Origin: Micromonospora aurantiaca ATCC 27029
GTDB taxonomy: Bacteria > Actinomycetota > Actinomycetes > Mycobacteriales > Micromonosporaceae
Assembly (NCBI RefSeq): GCF_000145235.1
Contig: NC_014391.1
Span: 1,488,001 to 1,552,000 of the forward strand
Direction of reading: 5' to 3'
DNA: 64,000 nucleotides
A program made the position numbers and the translations under genes. This document shows positions 1-14,357 of this stretch, piece after piece. Positions within the stretch are counted from its first letter, which is position 1, and the number at the start of each line of letters is the position of its first letter. The notes below the pieces were generated by a model. The model was given only the letters and a program-made list of their open reading frames with translations, did no database searches and was not told the origin of the DNA.

Positions 1-528
1 CTCATCGCCGAGCAGGGCTTCTCGGCCACCACTGTGGACGACATCGCGGCCCGGGCCGGTGTGGCGAAGGGGACCGTCTACTACAACTTCGAGTCCAAGA
101 CCGTCCTGTTCGAGGAGCTGCTGCGGCACGGCATCGGCCTGCTCACCGCCGAGTTCCGGGCCGCCGTCGACGGGCTGCCGCCGCTGGAGGCGCTCGGCGC
201 GCTGGTCCGCGCCCAGCTGGAGTACATCCGCCGCTACCGCGCCTTCGCCCAGCTCCTGCTCTCGGAGATGTGGCGGACCAACAGGGAGTGGCAGCAGACG
301 CTGCGGCTGCTGCGCGGCGAGGCCGTCGCGGTGATCGCCGACACGGTGAAGGCCGGCGTGGACAGCGGCGACCTGCCCGCCGACCTGGACGTGCGTACCG
401 CCAGCTCGGCGCTGTTCGGCGTCGGGCTGGTGGTAGCAGTGGACTGGCTGGTCTTCTCGCCGGAGCGGCCGATCGACGAGGTGCAGGAGTCGCTGCTCGG
501 CATCGTCCGGCGGGTCGCCCGGACCTGA
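1..528 (+). CDS. TetR/AcrR-family transcriptional regulator (5' end outside window)
   Basis: The reading frame is open from base 1, so the start lies upstream. The visible part begins inside the N-terminal helix-turn-helix (VDDIAARAGVAKGTVYYNF), which is typical of TetR repressors, and continues into a helical ligand-binding domain of about 150 residues. It ends 89 bp before the ABC exporter on the same strand. TetR proteins commonly control neighbouring efflux genes, so it may repress that transporter; this is inference from position. The ligand cannot be told from the sequence. Confidence 0.9.
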   Translation, partial: LIAEQGFSATTVDDIAARAGVAKGTVYYNFESKTVLFEELLRHGIGLLTAEFRAAVDGLPPLEALGALVRAQLEYIRRYRAFAQLLLSEMWRTNREWQQTLRLLRGEAVAVIADTVKAGVDSGDLPADLDVRTASSALFGVGLVVAVDWLVFSPERPIDEVQESLLGIVRRVART

Positions 529-617
529 CCAGCGGGCGGTAATTCGGTTGATTCCGGGCCGCCGGAAGGGTGAGGGTGAGGGCACCGCCCCACCGATCCG
601 AGTCCGGAGGACCTTCC

Positions 618-3600
618 ATGCGCCTGCTCCGAGATCTCTGGGCCACGGCGCCCCGGCGGATGACGGCGGTCCTGCTGCTGATCGTGCTCGGCGCCGCCGG
701 CCAGGCGGCCGCCTCCGCGCTGGCCGGGCCGGTGCTGGTGCACCGCTCGTCCGGGTGGTTCGTCGCGCTCGCGGTGGCGCTCGTCGCCGCTGTCGTCACC
801 GACCTGCTGATCGGCCTGATCATGGCCCGGCTCACCGCCGACTGGTCGGCCGACGTGCGACGGCGGCTCTGCCGGGTCGCGCTCGGCCAGGACCTGCCCA
901 CCCTGGAGACCACGCCGGTCGGCGAGCTGCTCGACCGGATCGACAACGACGTCTACCAGGTCGCCGCCGAGATGCGGAACACCGGCGTACGGCTGGTGCA
1001 GGGCCTCGCGGTCTGTGTCCTCGCGACGGTGAGCGCGCTGATCGTCTGGTGGCCCGCCGGTGTCGGCATGATCGTGCTCACCTCCCTGCTCGCGGTGACG
1101 CTGCGCCGCCCGACCGCCCGGATCGCCCCGGCCCGGATGGCCGAGGAGGAGGCGTGGTCCGACCTCGCCGCAGTGATGGAGGAGGCGGTGCACGGGCAGG
1201 ACGACGTGCGCACCAGCCTCGCCCGGCCGTACGTGCTGCGCCTCTACGCCCGCCGCGCGGCCGAGGTGATCGCCCGGTGCGGCCGGGTGTTCCGGCTCTC
1301 CGCGCGGGTCACCGCGGTCGCCGCCGGCGCGGTCGGGCTCGGCGTCGCGGGCGTGGTGCTGGGCGGCGCGTGGGCGCTGTCCACCGGCCGGGTGGACGCC
1401 GCGCGGCTCACCGCGATCTGGCTGCTGGCCGTCGCGTTCGGCGCGACCGTCGAGCAGATCGCCCGCTGGGTGCCGCACCTGCAACAGGCGTTCGGCGCCT
1501 GGGGCCGGGTGCAACTGCTCGCCGGATCGCCGCAGGAGCCGGGCGGCGGCGACGCCCCGGTCGACGGCGACCTGACCGTGCGCGGGCTCACCTACCGCTA
1601 CCCGTCCGGCGGGGACGACCGCGGTCCGGCGCTGCGCGACGTCCACCTCGACTTCGTCCGCGGGCGATCGTACGCGCTCGTCGGGCGGACCGGCTCGGGC
1701 AAGTCGACGCTGGCCAAGGTGCTCACCCGGGCGGTGGAGGTACCGCGCGGCACGGTGTTCCTCGGCGGCACCGACCTGGTCGACCTGGACGTGGAGGAAC
1801 TGCGCCGGTGGATCGCCGTGGTGCCGCAGCGCACCGAGATCCTGGCCGGCACGCTCGCCGAGAACGTGGCGCTGTTCGATCCGGAGCTGCTGGACGCGGC
1901 CGAGCGGGCGCTGGCCGAACTGGGCCTGGCCGGCTGGATCGCCGAACTGCCCGACGGCGTGCACACCCGGCTCGGCGACGGCGGCTACGTGCTCTCCGCC
2001 GGGCAGGAACAACTCGTCGCGTTCGCCCGCATCCTGGTCCGCGACCCGCACGTGGTGATCCTCGACGAGGCCACCGCGCGGCTCGACCCGGTCACCGAGA
2101 ACCGCGTACGAGAGGCCACCGAACGGCTGCTCACCGACCGGATCGGCATCGTCATCGCGCACCGGCTCTCCTCGGTGCGCCGCTGCGACGAGGTGGTCGT
2201 GATGGCCGACGGCGCGGTGCTGGAGGCCGGCCCGCTGCGCGAGTCGGCCCGCTTCGCCGAGCTGCTCGCCACCAGCCACGCCGGGGCGTACGCCGGGGTG
2301 GGCGCCCGGCGCGGCGGTGTGGAACTGCTCGACGCGCCCGCCTGGGACGACGCGCCCGCCACACCGGCCGCGCCCTCGACGCGGCCGGCCGCCGTGCCGC
2401 GCACCGACCCGCCACCGGCGCCGCCCTCGCCGCCCGCGCGGACCATGCGGGAGATCTTCCGGCTGGGCACCAACGATCCGCGGTACGGCCTGCTCTCGGT
2501 CGGCCTGTTCGTCGTGATGACGGTGCTCGGTCTGGACGGCGCGGTGCTGCCCTGGCTCTGGGCCGACCTGGTCGGCGGCGGCGACCCGTGGCTGCCGGCG
2601 CTGGGCATCGTGGCCGCGCTGCTGGTGGTGCTGCCGCTGCCGTACCTGACGAACCTGTGGTTCCCGCAGTGGTGGATCCGGCAGATGCTGCGGATCAGCG
2701 CCCGGCTGGTGCACGGGCAGACCGGCGCGCGCCGGGTCAGCGGGCACACCCCGGCCGAGGTGGTGGCCCAGGGCGGCGACACCGACCGGGTGGTGCACCT
2801 GGCCGACAACCTGATGGACCAGTTCATCTCGCTGGTCATCGTGGTCGCCATGACGCTGGTGACCGGCAGCTTCGTACCGGCGGTGTTCTTCGTCGGCACG
2901 ATGGTGGTGTCCGGGCTGGCGGCGACGCTGTTCGCGCCGCGGCTGGAACGCACGGCCGCAGGCACGGTGAAGGCGCGCGCCGCGTTCGCCACCGCGCTGG
3001 TGTCCGCGCTGTCCGCCGCCCGTACGGTCAAGCTGGCCGGCGCCACCCGCCCGGTGCTGCGCCACCTCGCCCGGCTGGACGAGGTACGCAGCGAGCGGCA
3101 GCGACGCGAGATCGCCATGCAGGTGTGGGCCCGGTCCACCCCGTCGGTCGCCAGCGGCCTGCTGCCGATCGGCGCGTGGGCGCTCTACCTGGCCGGTGAG
3201 CTGTCCGCAGGTGCCACGCTGGTGGCCGTGTCCACCCTGGGCGCGGCCCGCTGGTTCGCGTGGACCACCGCGTCGCTGGTGTCGCAGTACCCGTCGGCGC
3301 GCGTGTGGACCAAGCGGACGGTGGCGATGACCGGCGAGGCCGTGTACGCGGCGCCGGTGCCCGGCCTCGATCTGGTCGCGGGCACCGCGCCCGCGCCCGA
3401 GCCGCCGCCCCGGCACCCGCTGCGCCGCCTGGAGCTGTCCGGCTTCGGCGCGCTGCACTCCGACGGCACGCTCGCCGTCCGCGACGTCGACCTGGTGGTC
3501 GAGCGCGGGCAACTGGTGCTGGTCGTCGGCCCGGTCGGGTCCGGCAAGTCGTCGCTGCTGCGCGCGCTCGCCGGGATCGTGCACCACGTCGGCGAGCTGC

Positions 3601-4103
3601 GCTGGAACGGTGACCCGGTCACCGAGCCGGAGATGTTCCTGCGCCCCAACCAGGTCGGGTACGTGGGCCAGCTACCCCGGGTGCTCTCCGGCACGGTGGC
3701 CGACAACATCGCGCTCGGCCACCAGGTGGACGCCGCCGGAGCGGTCTCGACCGCCCAGCTCGAACACGACCTGGCCGCGGCCGGCGGCGGGCTCGGGCTG
3801 CTGATCGGGCACAAGGGAACCCGGTTGTCCGGTGGTCAGCTCCAGCGGCTGGCGCTGGCCCGGGCGCTCGCGCCGCGTACCGAGCTGCTGGTGGCCGACG
3901 ACGTGTCGTCGGCGCTGGACGTCAGCACGGAGCTGGCGCTGTGGGCGGCGCTGCGCGAGCACGGGGTGACTGTGGTCGGCTCGACCGCGAAGCGGGCCGC
4001 CCTGGTCCGGGCCGACCACGTGGTGGTGCTGATCGACGGCACAGTGGCGGACCAGGGCACCTGGACCGACCTGGAACCCCGCTGGAACCACCTGGCCGGC
4101 TGA
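618..4103 (+). CDS. Single-chain ABC exporter, TMD-NBD-TMD-NBD (1161 aa)
   Basis: A full exporter fused in one chain: membrane domain about 1-310, nucleotide-binding domain about 330-580, a Pro/Ala-rich linker, a second membrane domain about 610-920 and a second nucleotide-binding domain to the end. NBD1 has Walker A GRTGSGKST, signature LSAGQ (459-463) and Walker B followed by the catalytic Glu484. NBD2 has GPVGSGKSS, signature LSGGQ (1070-1074), but Asp1095 in place of the catalytic Glu. It should act as an ATP-driven exporter of a drug, lipid or peptide with one active ATP site. The start at 618 is chosen because GGAGG lies 7 bases upstream; an in-frame GTG further upstream lacks this. The substrate is unknown; the TetR-type gene just upstream is its likely regulator. 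Confidence 0.9.
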   Translation: MRLLRDLWATAPRRMTAVLLLIVLGAAGQAAASALAGPVLVHRSSGWFVALAVALVAAVVTDLLIGLIMARLTADWSADVRRRLCRVALGQDLPTLETTPVGELLDRIDNDVYQVAAEMRNTGVRLVQGLAVCVLATVSALIVWWPAGVGMIVLTSLLAVTLRRPTARIAPARMAEEEAWSDLAAVMEEAVHGQDDVRTSLARPYVLRLYARRAAEVIARCGRVFRLSARVTAVAAGAVGLGVAGVVLGGAWALSTGRVDAARLTAIWLLAVAFGATVEQIARWVPHLQQAFGAWGRVQLLAGSPQEPGGGDAPVDGDLTVRGLTYRYPSGGDDRGPALRDVHLDFVRGRSYALVGRTGSGKSTLAKVLTRAVEVPRGTVFLGGTDLVDLDVEELRRWIAVVPQRTEILAGTLAENVALFDPELLDAAERALAELGLAGWIAELPDGVHTRLGDGGYVLSAGQEQLVAFARILVRDPHVVILDEATARLDPVTENRVREATERLLTDRIGIVIAHRLSSVRRCDEVVVMADGAVLEAGPLRESARFAELLATSHAGAYAGVGARRGGVELLDAPAWDDAPATPAAPSTRPAAVPRTDPPPAPPSPPARTMREIFRLGTNDPRYGLLSVGLFVVMTVLGLDGAVLPWLWADLVGGGDPWLPALGIVAALLVVLPLPYLTNLWFPQWWIRQMLRISARLVHGQTGARRVSGHTPAEVVAQGGDTDRVVHLADNLMDQFISLVIVVAMTLVTGSFVPAVFFVGTMVVSGLAATLFAPRLERTAAGTVKARAAFATALVSALSAARTVKLAGATRPVLRHLARLDEVRSERQRREIAMQVWARSTPSVASGLLPIGAWALYLAGELSAGATLVAVSTLGAARWFAWTTASLVSQYPSARVWTKRTVAMTGEAVYAAPVPGLDLVAGTAPAPEPPPRHPLRRLELSGFGALHSDGTLAVRDVDLVVERGQLVLVVGPVGSGKSSLLRALAGIVHHVGELRWNGDPVTEPEMFLRPNQVGYVGQLPRVLSGTVADNIALGHQVDAAGAVSTAQLEHDLAAAGGGLGLLIGHKGTRLSGGQLQRLALARALAPRTELLVADDVSSALDVSTELALWAALREHGVTVVGSTAKRAALVRADHVVVLIDGTVADQGTWTDLEPRWNHLAG

Positions 4104-4131
4104 CCGCCCCCGCCCCACCGGGCGGGGGCGG
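4104..4131. terminator. Strong hairpin between convergent genes
   Basis: A perfect 12-bp GC stem (arms 4104-4115 and 4120-4131) with a CACC loop, immediately after the ABC exporter stop and 6 bp from the stop of the convergent oxidoreductase gene. It can serve both strands. No U-tract follows, as is usual for actinobacterial terminators. Confidence 0.8.
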
Positions 4132-4137
4132 GGTGGG

Positions 4138-8318
<4,181 letters not shown>

Positions 8319-8324
8319 GCGGCA

Positions 8325-8330
8325 AACCTA
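8325..8330 (-). promoter_or_regulatory. Predicted -10 element, leaderless start of reductase-like gene
   Basis: TAGGTT on the minus strand, 6 bases before the ATG at 8318, with no Shine-Dalgarno sequence between. Confidence 0.6.
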
Positions 8331-8416
8331 TCCGCTCCGGTCACGGATATCCTGGCGCCGGGTACCCCCGCGACCCGCCGACCGACCCCTTCCCACCCCC
8401 GAAGGACGTACGCGCG

Positions 8417-9622
<1,206 letters not shown>

Positions 9623-9738
9623 ACCGGGCCGCCGGCATCGCCTCCAGTGGATCTCCCGAACCCGGCCGTACCGGCCTAGAGTGGTCTGGACCACATGATC
9701 CGCCATCGACGGCGGACGACGACCTGGGGGACCGAGCG

Positions 9739-10557
9739 ATGCAGACGCCGGAGAGCCTGCCCACCGAGATCGACCTGACCCGGCCGAGCGCCGCCCGGGT
9801 CTACGACTACTTCCTCGGTGGGGCGCACAACTTCGAGATCGACCGGCAGCTCGCCGAACAGATCGCGGCGATGACGCCGAACCTGGCCGCCACCATGCGC
9901 TCCGGGCGGGAGTTCCTGCGCCGGGCCGTACGGGTGCTGCTCGACGCCGGCATCGACCAGTTCCTCGACGTCGGCTCCGGCATCCCCACCGTCGGCAACG
10001 TGCACGAGGTCGCCCAGGCCGCCGACCCGGACGCCCGCATCGTGTACGTGGACATCGACCCGGTTGCCGTGGCGCACAGCCACGAACTGCTCGCCGGCAA
10101 CGACCGGGCCACGGCGATCCTGGCCGACCTGCGCGAGCCGAAGCTGATCCTGGACCACGCCCGCGCCAGCGGCCTGATCGACTTCGACCGGCCGCTGGGC
10201 ATCCTGCTCGCCGGCGTGGTGCACTTCGTGCCCGACGCCGACCGCCCGGCCGACATCCTGGCCACGCTGCGCGCCGCCGCCGCACCCGGCAGCTACCTGG
10301 TCATCTCCCACTCCACGTTCGAGGACCAGCCGCAGGAGATGCTGGACGCGCAGCGGCTGTCGGCGCGTACCGCCACCGAGATCACGCTGCGCTCGCGGGC
10401 CGAGATCACCGGCTTCTTCGGCGACTGGACGATCCTCGAACCGGGCGTCGTGCACATGCCGCTGTGGCGGCCCGACTCCCCGTCGGACGTGGACGAGCAC
10501 CCGGAGCGGTTCGGGGCCTTCGGCGGCGTCGCCCGGCACGACCGCGCCGACGGCTGA
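9739..10557 (+). CDS. SAM-dependent methyltransferase, DUF574/SAV2177 type
   Basis: 272 residues. It opens with TRPSAARVYDYFLGGAHNFEIDR, the signature start of the large actinobacterial DUF574 family, then has the SAM-binding FLDVGSGIPT loop and the acidic YVDIDPVAVAHS strand. Targets of this family are mostly unknown. The ATG at 9739 follows a GGGGGA purine run, and TAGAGT at 9676 could be its -10 box. The next gene starts 5 bases after its stop, which suggests translational coupling to the cyclic-di-GMP protein. Confidence 0.9.
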   Translation: MQTPESLPTEIDLTRPSAARVYDYFLGGAHNFEIDRQLAEQIAAMTPNLAATMRSGREFLRRAVRVLLDAGIDQFLDVGSGIPTVGNVHEVAQAADPDARIVYVDIDPVAVAHSHELLAGNDRATAILADLREPKLILDHARASGLIDFDRPLGILLAGVVHFVPDADRPADILATLRAAAAPGSYLVISHSTFEDQPQEMLDAQRLSARTATEITLRSRAEITGFFGDWTILEPGVVHMPLWRPDSPSDVDEHPERFGAFGGVARHDRADG

Positions 10558-10562
10558 GCCCC

Positions 10563-12713
10563 ATGCGCGCCCCGGACAGCGACGGGGGAGACGTCAGCCG
10601 GCCCGGCGCCGCCGCGTACGCCGCCGAGTGGGCTCGCGCGGTGCGCCGTATCGGGTTCGTGCCGCTGAGCGCGGCCGAGACCGAGCGCCTGCTGGTGCCG
10701 CTCACCGAGCGACTCGGCGAGGCCCTGCTCGCCCCCACCTTCTCCGCCCGCCCGGCGGAGGAGGTGGGGCGTGCCCTGGTCCAGGCGCACCTCACCGAGC
10801 CCGGCGTGCTCGACTGGTCGGTGCAGGCGCTCGGCGACCGGTTCCTGCCCTGGGTGCTGCCGTCGCGCACCGAGTCGCCGGAGCTGCGTGAGCGGGTCGC
10901 GCTGCTCCAGGGCGCGTTCGCCGCCGGGTTCGCCCGCGCGCTGCGCGACCGGGTCTTCAGCCAGCAGGAGCGGATCGCCCGGTCCGCGTGGCAGGCCCGG
11001 GACACCGTCGAGCAGGCGCTGCGGGACAGCGAGGCGCGGTTCCGGGCGGTCTTCACCGGCGCCGCCATCGGCATCGGCATCGCCGGGGTGGACGGGCAGA
11101 TCATCGAGGTCAACCAGTCGTTCGCGGACATGCTCGGCTACGCCGTCGCGGAGATGCGGCGGATGAACGTCTCGGCGTTGTTCCACCCCGACGACGCGGC
11201 CGGGATGTGGGAGCTGTACCAGGAGCTGATCGAGGGCAAGCGGGACAGCGCGCGGGTGGAGAAGCGCTACTACCGCAAGGACGGCAGCGTGGTCTGGACC
11301 GACCTCGCGGTCTCGCTCATCCGGCACGACGACGGCCGGCCCCGGTTCACCGTGGCGATGGTGGAGGACATCACCCAGCGGTACGAGTTGCAGCAGCGGC
11401 TGCGCTTCCAGGCGCTGCACGACCCGCTGACCGGCCTGCCCAACCGGACGCTGTTCTTCGAGACGCTCGGCGACGTCTTCGACGGCGCCGGTCCGGAGCA
11501 GCGCGTCGGGCTGTGCTTCATCGACCTGGACGGCTTCAAGGCGGTGAACGACAGCCTCGGCCACGACCTGGGCGACCGGCTGCTCAAGGTGATCGCCCGC
11601 CGGCTCAGCGACTGCGTGGCCGGGCGCGGCCACCTGGTGGCCCGGATGGGTGGCGACGAGTTCGTCATCCTGGTCGACTCCGACGGCGGCATCGACGACG
11701 CGGTGGAGGTCGCCGAGCTGGCGCTGGCCGCGGTGTCCGCGCCGGTGCACGTCGGTGACCAGCAGCTCGCCGTGTCGGCGAGCATCGGCATCGTGGAGTG
11801 CCCGGCGGCGGAGACGAGCGTCGGCGACCTGATGAAGGCCGCCGACACCACGCTCTACTGGGCCAAGGCGGAGGGCCGGGGCCGCTGGGCGGTGTACGAC
11901 CCGGAGCGCAGCGCCGCCGACATCGCCCGCTCCGCGCTGGCCGCGAACCTGCCCGCCGCGCTGGACCGGGGCGAGTTCGTGCTGCACTACCAGCCGATCG
12001 TGTCGCTGCTGGACGGCACGATGGTGGCGGTCGAGGCGCTGGTGCGCTGGCAGCACCCGGAGCTGGGGCTGATCGGGCCGGACCGGTTCATCGGGCTGGC
12101 CGAGGAGACCGGCCTGATCGTCCGGCTCGGCGCCTGGGTGCTGCGTCAGGCGTGCCGCGACGCCGAGTCGTGGCGGCGCGCGTACCCGGACACCACGCCG
12201 GTGGTGAGCGTCAACCTGGCCGCCCGGCAGGCCGACGACCCGGCCATCGTGGAGACGGTGGCGGAGGCGTTGCAGCACACCGGCCTGCCGGCCGAGCTGT
12301 TGCAGCTGGAGCTGACCGAGAGCGCCGTCATGGGCAGCGCCGGCGAGCCGCTGCGGACGCTGCACCAGCTCGCCGGCCTCGGGCTGCGGCTGGCCATCGA
12401 CGACTTCGGCACCGGCTACTCGAACCTCGCGTACCTGCGGCGGCTGCCGATCCACTGCGTGAAGCTGGCCGGCCCGTTCGTCGAGGGGATCCGGGGTGAC
12501 GGCGGGGACGCGGTCGCCGACCATCGGGACGAGCGGATCGTGGACGCGCTGGTCCGGCTGGCGCACGCGCTGGAGCTGTCGGTGACGGCCGAGGCGGTGG
12601 AGACCGAGGTGCAGGCCGAACGGCTGCGGGCGCTGCGCTGCGACACCGGGCAGGGCCGGCTGTTCGGGGCCCCGATGCCCGCCGACGGCATCCGCGCCCG
12701 CCTGGGCGGGTAA
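10563..12713 (+). CDS. PAS-GGDEF-EAL cyclic-di-GMP signalling protein
   Basis: 716 residues: a helical N-terminal region about 1-140, a PAS domain about 150-275 (ALRDSEARFRAVF...EVNQSFADMLGY), a GGDEF domain with intact GGDEF at 363-367 and an EAL domain with EAL at 491-493. The EAL domain retains the NLAAR, ELTES, DDFGTGYS, VKL, AEAVE and GQGRLF elements, so it looks able to hydrolyse c-di-GMP, and the cyclase site also looks intact. No RxxD inhibitory site precedes GGDEF. No transmembrane segment is visible, so it is probably a cytosolic sensor whose PAS domain sets the balance. The ATG at 10563 lacks a Shine-Dalgarno sequence, which fits coupling to the methyltransferase 5 bases upstream. 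Confidence 0.92.
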   Translation: MRAPDSDGGDVSRPGAAAYAAEWARAVRRIGFVPLSAAETERLLVPLTERLGEALLAPTFSARPAEEVGRALVQAHLTEPGVLDWSVQALGDRFLPWVLPSRTESPELRERVALLQGAFAAGFARALRDRVFSQQERIARSAWQARDTVEQALRDSEARFRAVFTGAAIGIGIAGVDGQIIEVNQSFADMLGYAVAEMRRMNVSALFHPDDAAGMWELYQELIEGKRDSARVEKRYYRKDGSVVWTDLAVSLIRHDDGRPRFTVAMVEDITQRYELQQRLRFQALHDPLTGLPNRTLFFETLGDVFDGAGPEQRVGLCFIDLDGFKAVNDSLGHDLGDRLLKVIARRLSDCVAGRGHLVARMGGDEFVILVDSDGGIDDAVEVAELALAAVSAPVHVGDQQLAVSASIGIVECPAAETSVGDLMKAADTTLYWAKAEGRGRWAVYDPERSAADIARSALAANLPAALDRGEFVLHYQPIVSLLDGTMVAVEALVRWQHPELGLIGPDRFIGLAEETGLIVRLGAWVLRQACRDAESWRRAYPDTTPVVSVNLAARQADDPAIVETVAEALQHTGLPAELLQLELTESAVMGSAGEPLRTLHQLAGLGLRLAIDDFGTGYSNLAYLRRLPIHCVKLAGPFVEGIRGDGGDAVADHRDERIVDALVRLAHALELSVTAEAVETEVQAERLRALRCDTGQGRLFGAPMPADGIRARLGG

Positions 12714-12716
12714 GGA

Positions 12717-12769
12717 AGGGCCCCCTCTTAACGCCTCCGGTAGAGGAGGGGGCCCCGCTTAACACCTCC
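12717..12769 (+). repeat. Intergenic hairpin with duplicated arm
   Basis: Just after the GGDEF-EAL stop, GGGCCCCCTC (12718-12727) pairs perfectly with GAGGGGGCCC (12746-12755), so it can act as a terminator. A 22-base unit at 12717-12738 recurs with four changes at 12748-12769; both copies share the core CTTAAC followed by CCTCC. The direct repeat makes this more than a plain terminator. Confidence 0.65.
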
Positions 12770-12801
12770 CGCGCACGCGGCAGGCGAGGAAGGGAGAACC
12801 G

Positions 12802-13302
12802 GTGAGCCTCACCGATTCGCAGGCCGTGGTGTCGGTGGTCGCCGCGCTGGCGATCGTCGCCGGCCTGGCCGGGGTGGTGGTGCCCGGGTTACCGGCGCTG
12901 CCGCTGTGCTGGGGCGGCGTACTGGTGTGGACGCTGTTCGGCGACGCCGGGCCGGGCCGCTGGGCGGTGCTCGCCGCCGCCACGGCGATCGCCGCCGGTG
13001 GCACCGTGCTCAAGTACCTCTGGCCGGGGCGCAACCTGAAGCGGACCGGCGTGCCCACCACCTCGCTGCTGGCGGGCGGCCTGCTCGGCGTGGTCGGGTT
13101 CTTCGTGATCCCGGTGGTCGGGCTGCCGATCGGCTTCGTCGGCGGGATCTTCGGCGCCGAACGGCTGCGGCTCGGCGACACCCGCCTCGCCTGGCCGGCC
13201 ACGGTGCAGGCGCTCAAGGCCGCCGGGTTGTCGATGGTCCTGGAGTTCACCGCCGGCCTGATGATCGCCGCGCTGTGGGTCGCGGGGCTGCTGTTCGTCT
13301 GA
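12802..13302 (+). CDS. DUF456 membrane protein
   Basis: 166 residues, nearly all hydrophobic, with about four or five membrane segments rich in small residues (VVPGLPALPLCWGGVLVW, GGLLGVVGFFVIPVVGLPIGFVGGIFGAE). The PGLPG-like and GxxxGF...GIFGAE blocks are typical of the DUF456 family, whose role is unknown. The GTG start at 12802 follows AGGAAGGGAG at good spacing. It is downstream of the intergenic hairpin and is probably transcribed separately from the c-di-GMP gene. Confidence 0.82.
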   Translation: MSLTDSQAVVSVVAALAIVAGLAGVVVPGLPALPLCWGGVLVWTLFGDAGPGRWAVLAAATAIAAGGTVLKYLWPGRNLKRTGVPTTSLLAGGLLGVVGFFVIPVVGLPIGFVGGIFGAERLRLGDTRLAWPATVQALKAAGLSMVLEFTAGLMIAALWVAGLLFV

Positions 13303-13336
13303 CCGTCGCCGGACCACCCGGCGGCTACCCCACCGG

Positions 13337-13342
13337 TACGGT
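13337..13342 (+). promoter_or_regulatory. Predicted -10 element, leaderless start of MBL-fold gene
   Basis: TACGGT, 7 bases before the ATG at 13350; no Shine-Dalgarno sequence. Confidence 0.55.
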
Positions 13343-13349
13343 CGACCGG

Positions 13350-14096
13350 ATGCGGACAACAGTCCTGGGCGGCCTCGGCGCCTTCCCCACCGCCCACCAG
13401 GCCTGCGCCGGCTTCCTCGTCGAACACGACGGCTTCCGGCTGCTGATCGACCCCGGCTACGCGACGCTGCAACCGTTGCTGGCGCTCACGAGGGCGGAGC
13501 ACGTCGACGCCGTCTACGTCAGCCACGGCCACCCCGACCACTGCGCCGACCTGCAACCGCTGGTCCGCGCCCGGGTGCTCGCGAACCGGTCCGGGCCGCC
13601 CCTGCCGGTGTACGCCCCCACCGGCAGCCTCGCCGGACTGCTCGCGATCGACGAGCCGGGCCTGCTCGAACCCGGGTACCGGCTGACCGGGTTCACCCCG
13701 GGGGAGACGCTGCGTCTCGGGCCGTACGAGGTGCGGACGTTCGCGTTGCCGCACTGGGTGCCGAACGCCGGAGCCCGGTTCTCGGCGGCGGGCCTGGTGC
13801 TCGCCTACACCGGGGACACCGGACCCAGCCCGGCGCTGGTGGAGCTGGCCCGCGACGCGGACCTGCTGATCGCGGAGGCGACCTATCCGGACGACATCCC
13901 GCAGCGGCACGAGGGGAACCTGTCCAGCGCCGTCGAGGTCGGCCGGTACGCCGCCGAGGCCGGGGTGCGGCGCCTCCTGCTCACCCATTTGTGGCCGGGG
14001 ACGGAGCCGCGGGAGGCGCTGGCCGCCGTACGGCGCGGGTTCGCCGGCCCGGTGGAGGTGGCTGCGCCCGGGCTGACGGTGACAGTCGGCCGGTAG
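13350..14096 (+). CDS. MBL-fold metal-dependent hydrolase
   Basis: 248 residues with the full metallo-beta-lactamase-fold set: SHGHPDHCAD (HxHxDH) near residue 56, LPHWVPN, YTGDTGPS with the metal-bridging Asp, and LTHLWPG carrying the last His. The size and motif spacing fit the small stand-alone hydrolases related to RNase Z/phosphodiesterase-like MBL proteins rather than beta-lactamases. The substrate is unknown. The ATG at 13350 has an upstream TACGGT at 7 bases and no ribosome binding site, so it is probably leaderless. Confidence 0.88.
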   Translation: MRTTVLGGLGAFPTAHQACAGFLVEHDGFRLLIDPGYATLQPLLALTRAEHVDAVYVSHGHPDHCADLQPLVRARVLANRSGPPLPVYAPTGSLAGLLAIDEPGLLEPGYRLTGFTPGETLRLGPYEVRTFALPHWVPNAGARFSAAGLVLAYTGDTGPSPALVELARDADLLIAEATYPDDIPQRHEGNLSSAVEVGRYAAEAGVRRLLLTHLWPGTEPREALAAVRRGFAGPVEVAAPGLTVTVGR

Positions 14097-14123
14097 GGAG
14101 CGGCGGCGCGGGGCGTCCGGAGG

Positions 14124-14142
14124 GTACGGCCGATCGCCGTAC
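14124..14142. promoter_or_regulatory. Perfect short palindrome in the MBL-permease gap
   Basis: GTACGGC (14124-14130) and GCCGTAC (14136-14142) around CGATC. It could be an operator or a weak terminator for the MBL gene. The rest of the 261-bp gap (14097-14357) shows a possible TTGACC -35 box at 14289-14294 and nothing else recognisable. Confidence 0.35.
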
Positions 14143-14357
14143 TTCAGTGAGAGAGAGGTGGACGCCGCGCGCCGCCGCGGACCGGGCGTTGCCGAGCGCC
14201 CGGTGCCGGCCCGTCGGGTCGGGCCTGGTCACGCCCACAATGATGCCCCGGGTGGGATCGGGCGACAACGCAATTACCGGGGTACGTATTGACCGCCTTG
14301 ATCGGCTGGGAGCACACTGCGAGCACTCGCACGAGCATCGCCTCGAGGAGGTGTGCA

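Noticed and set aside
234..3587. Very long open frame antisense to the ABC exporter
   Set aside because: It is a Gly/Arg/Pro/His-rich translation of the strand opposite a real gene; high GC keeps such frames open. No domain is visible.
13981..14268. 95-codon minus-strand frame in the MBL-permease gap
   Set aside because: Pro/Arg-rich, partly antisense to the MBL gene, no ribosome site.
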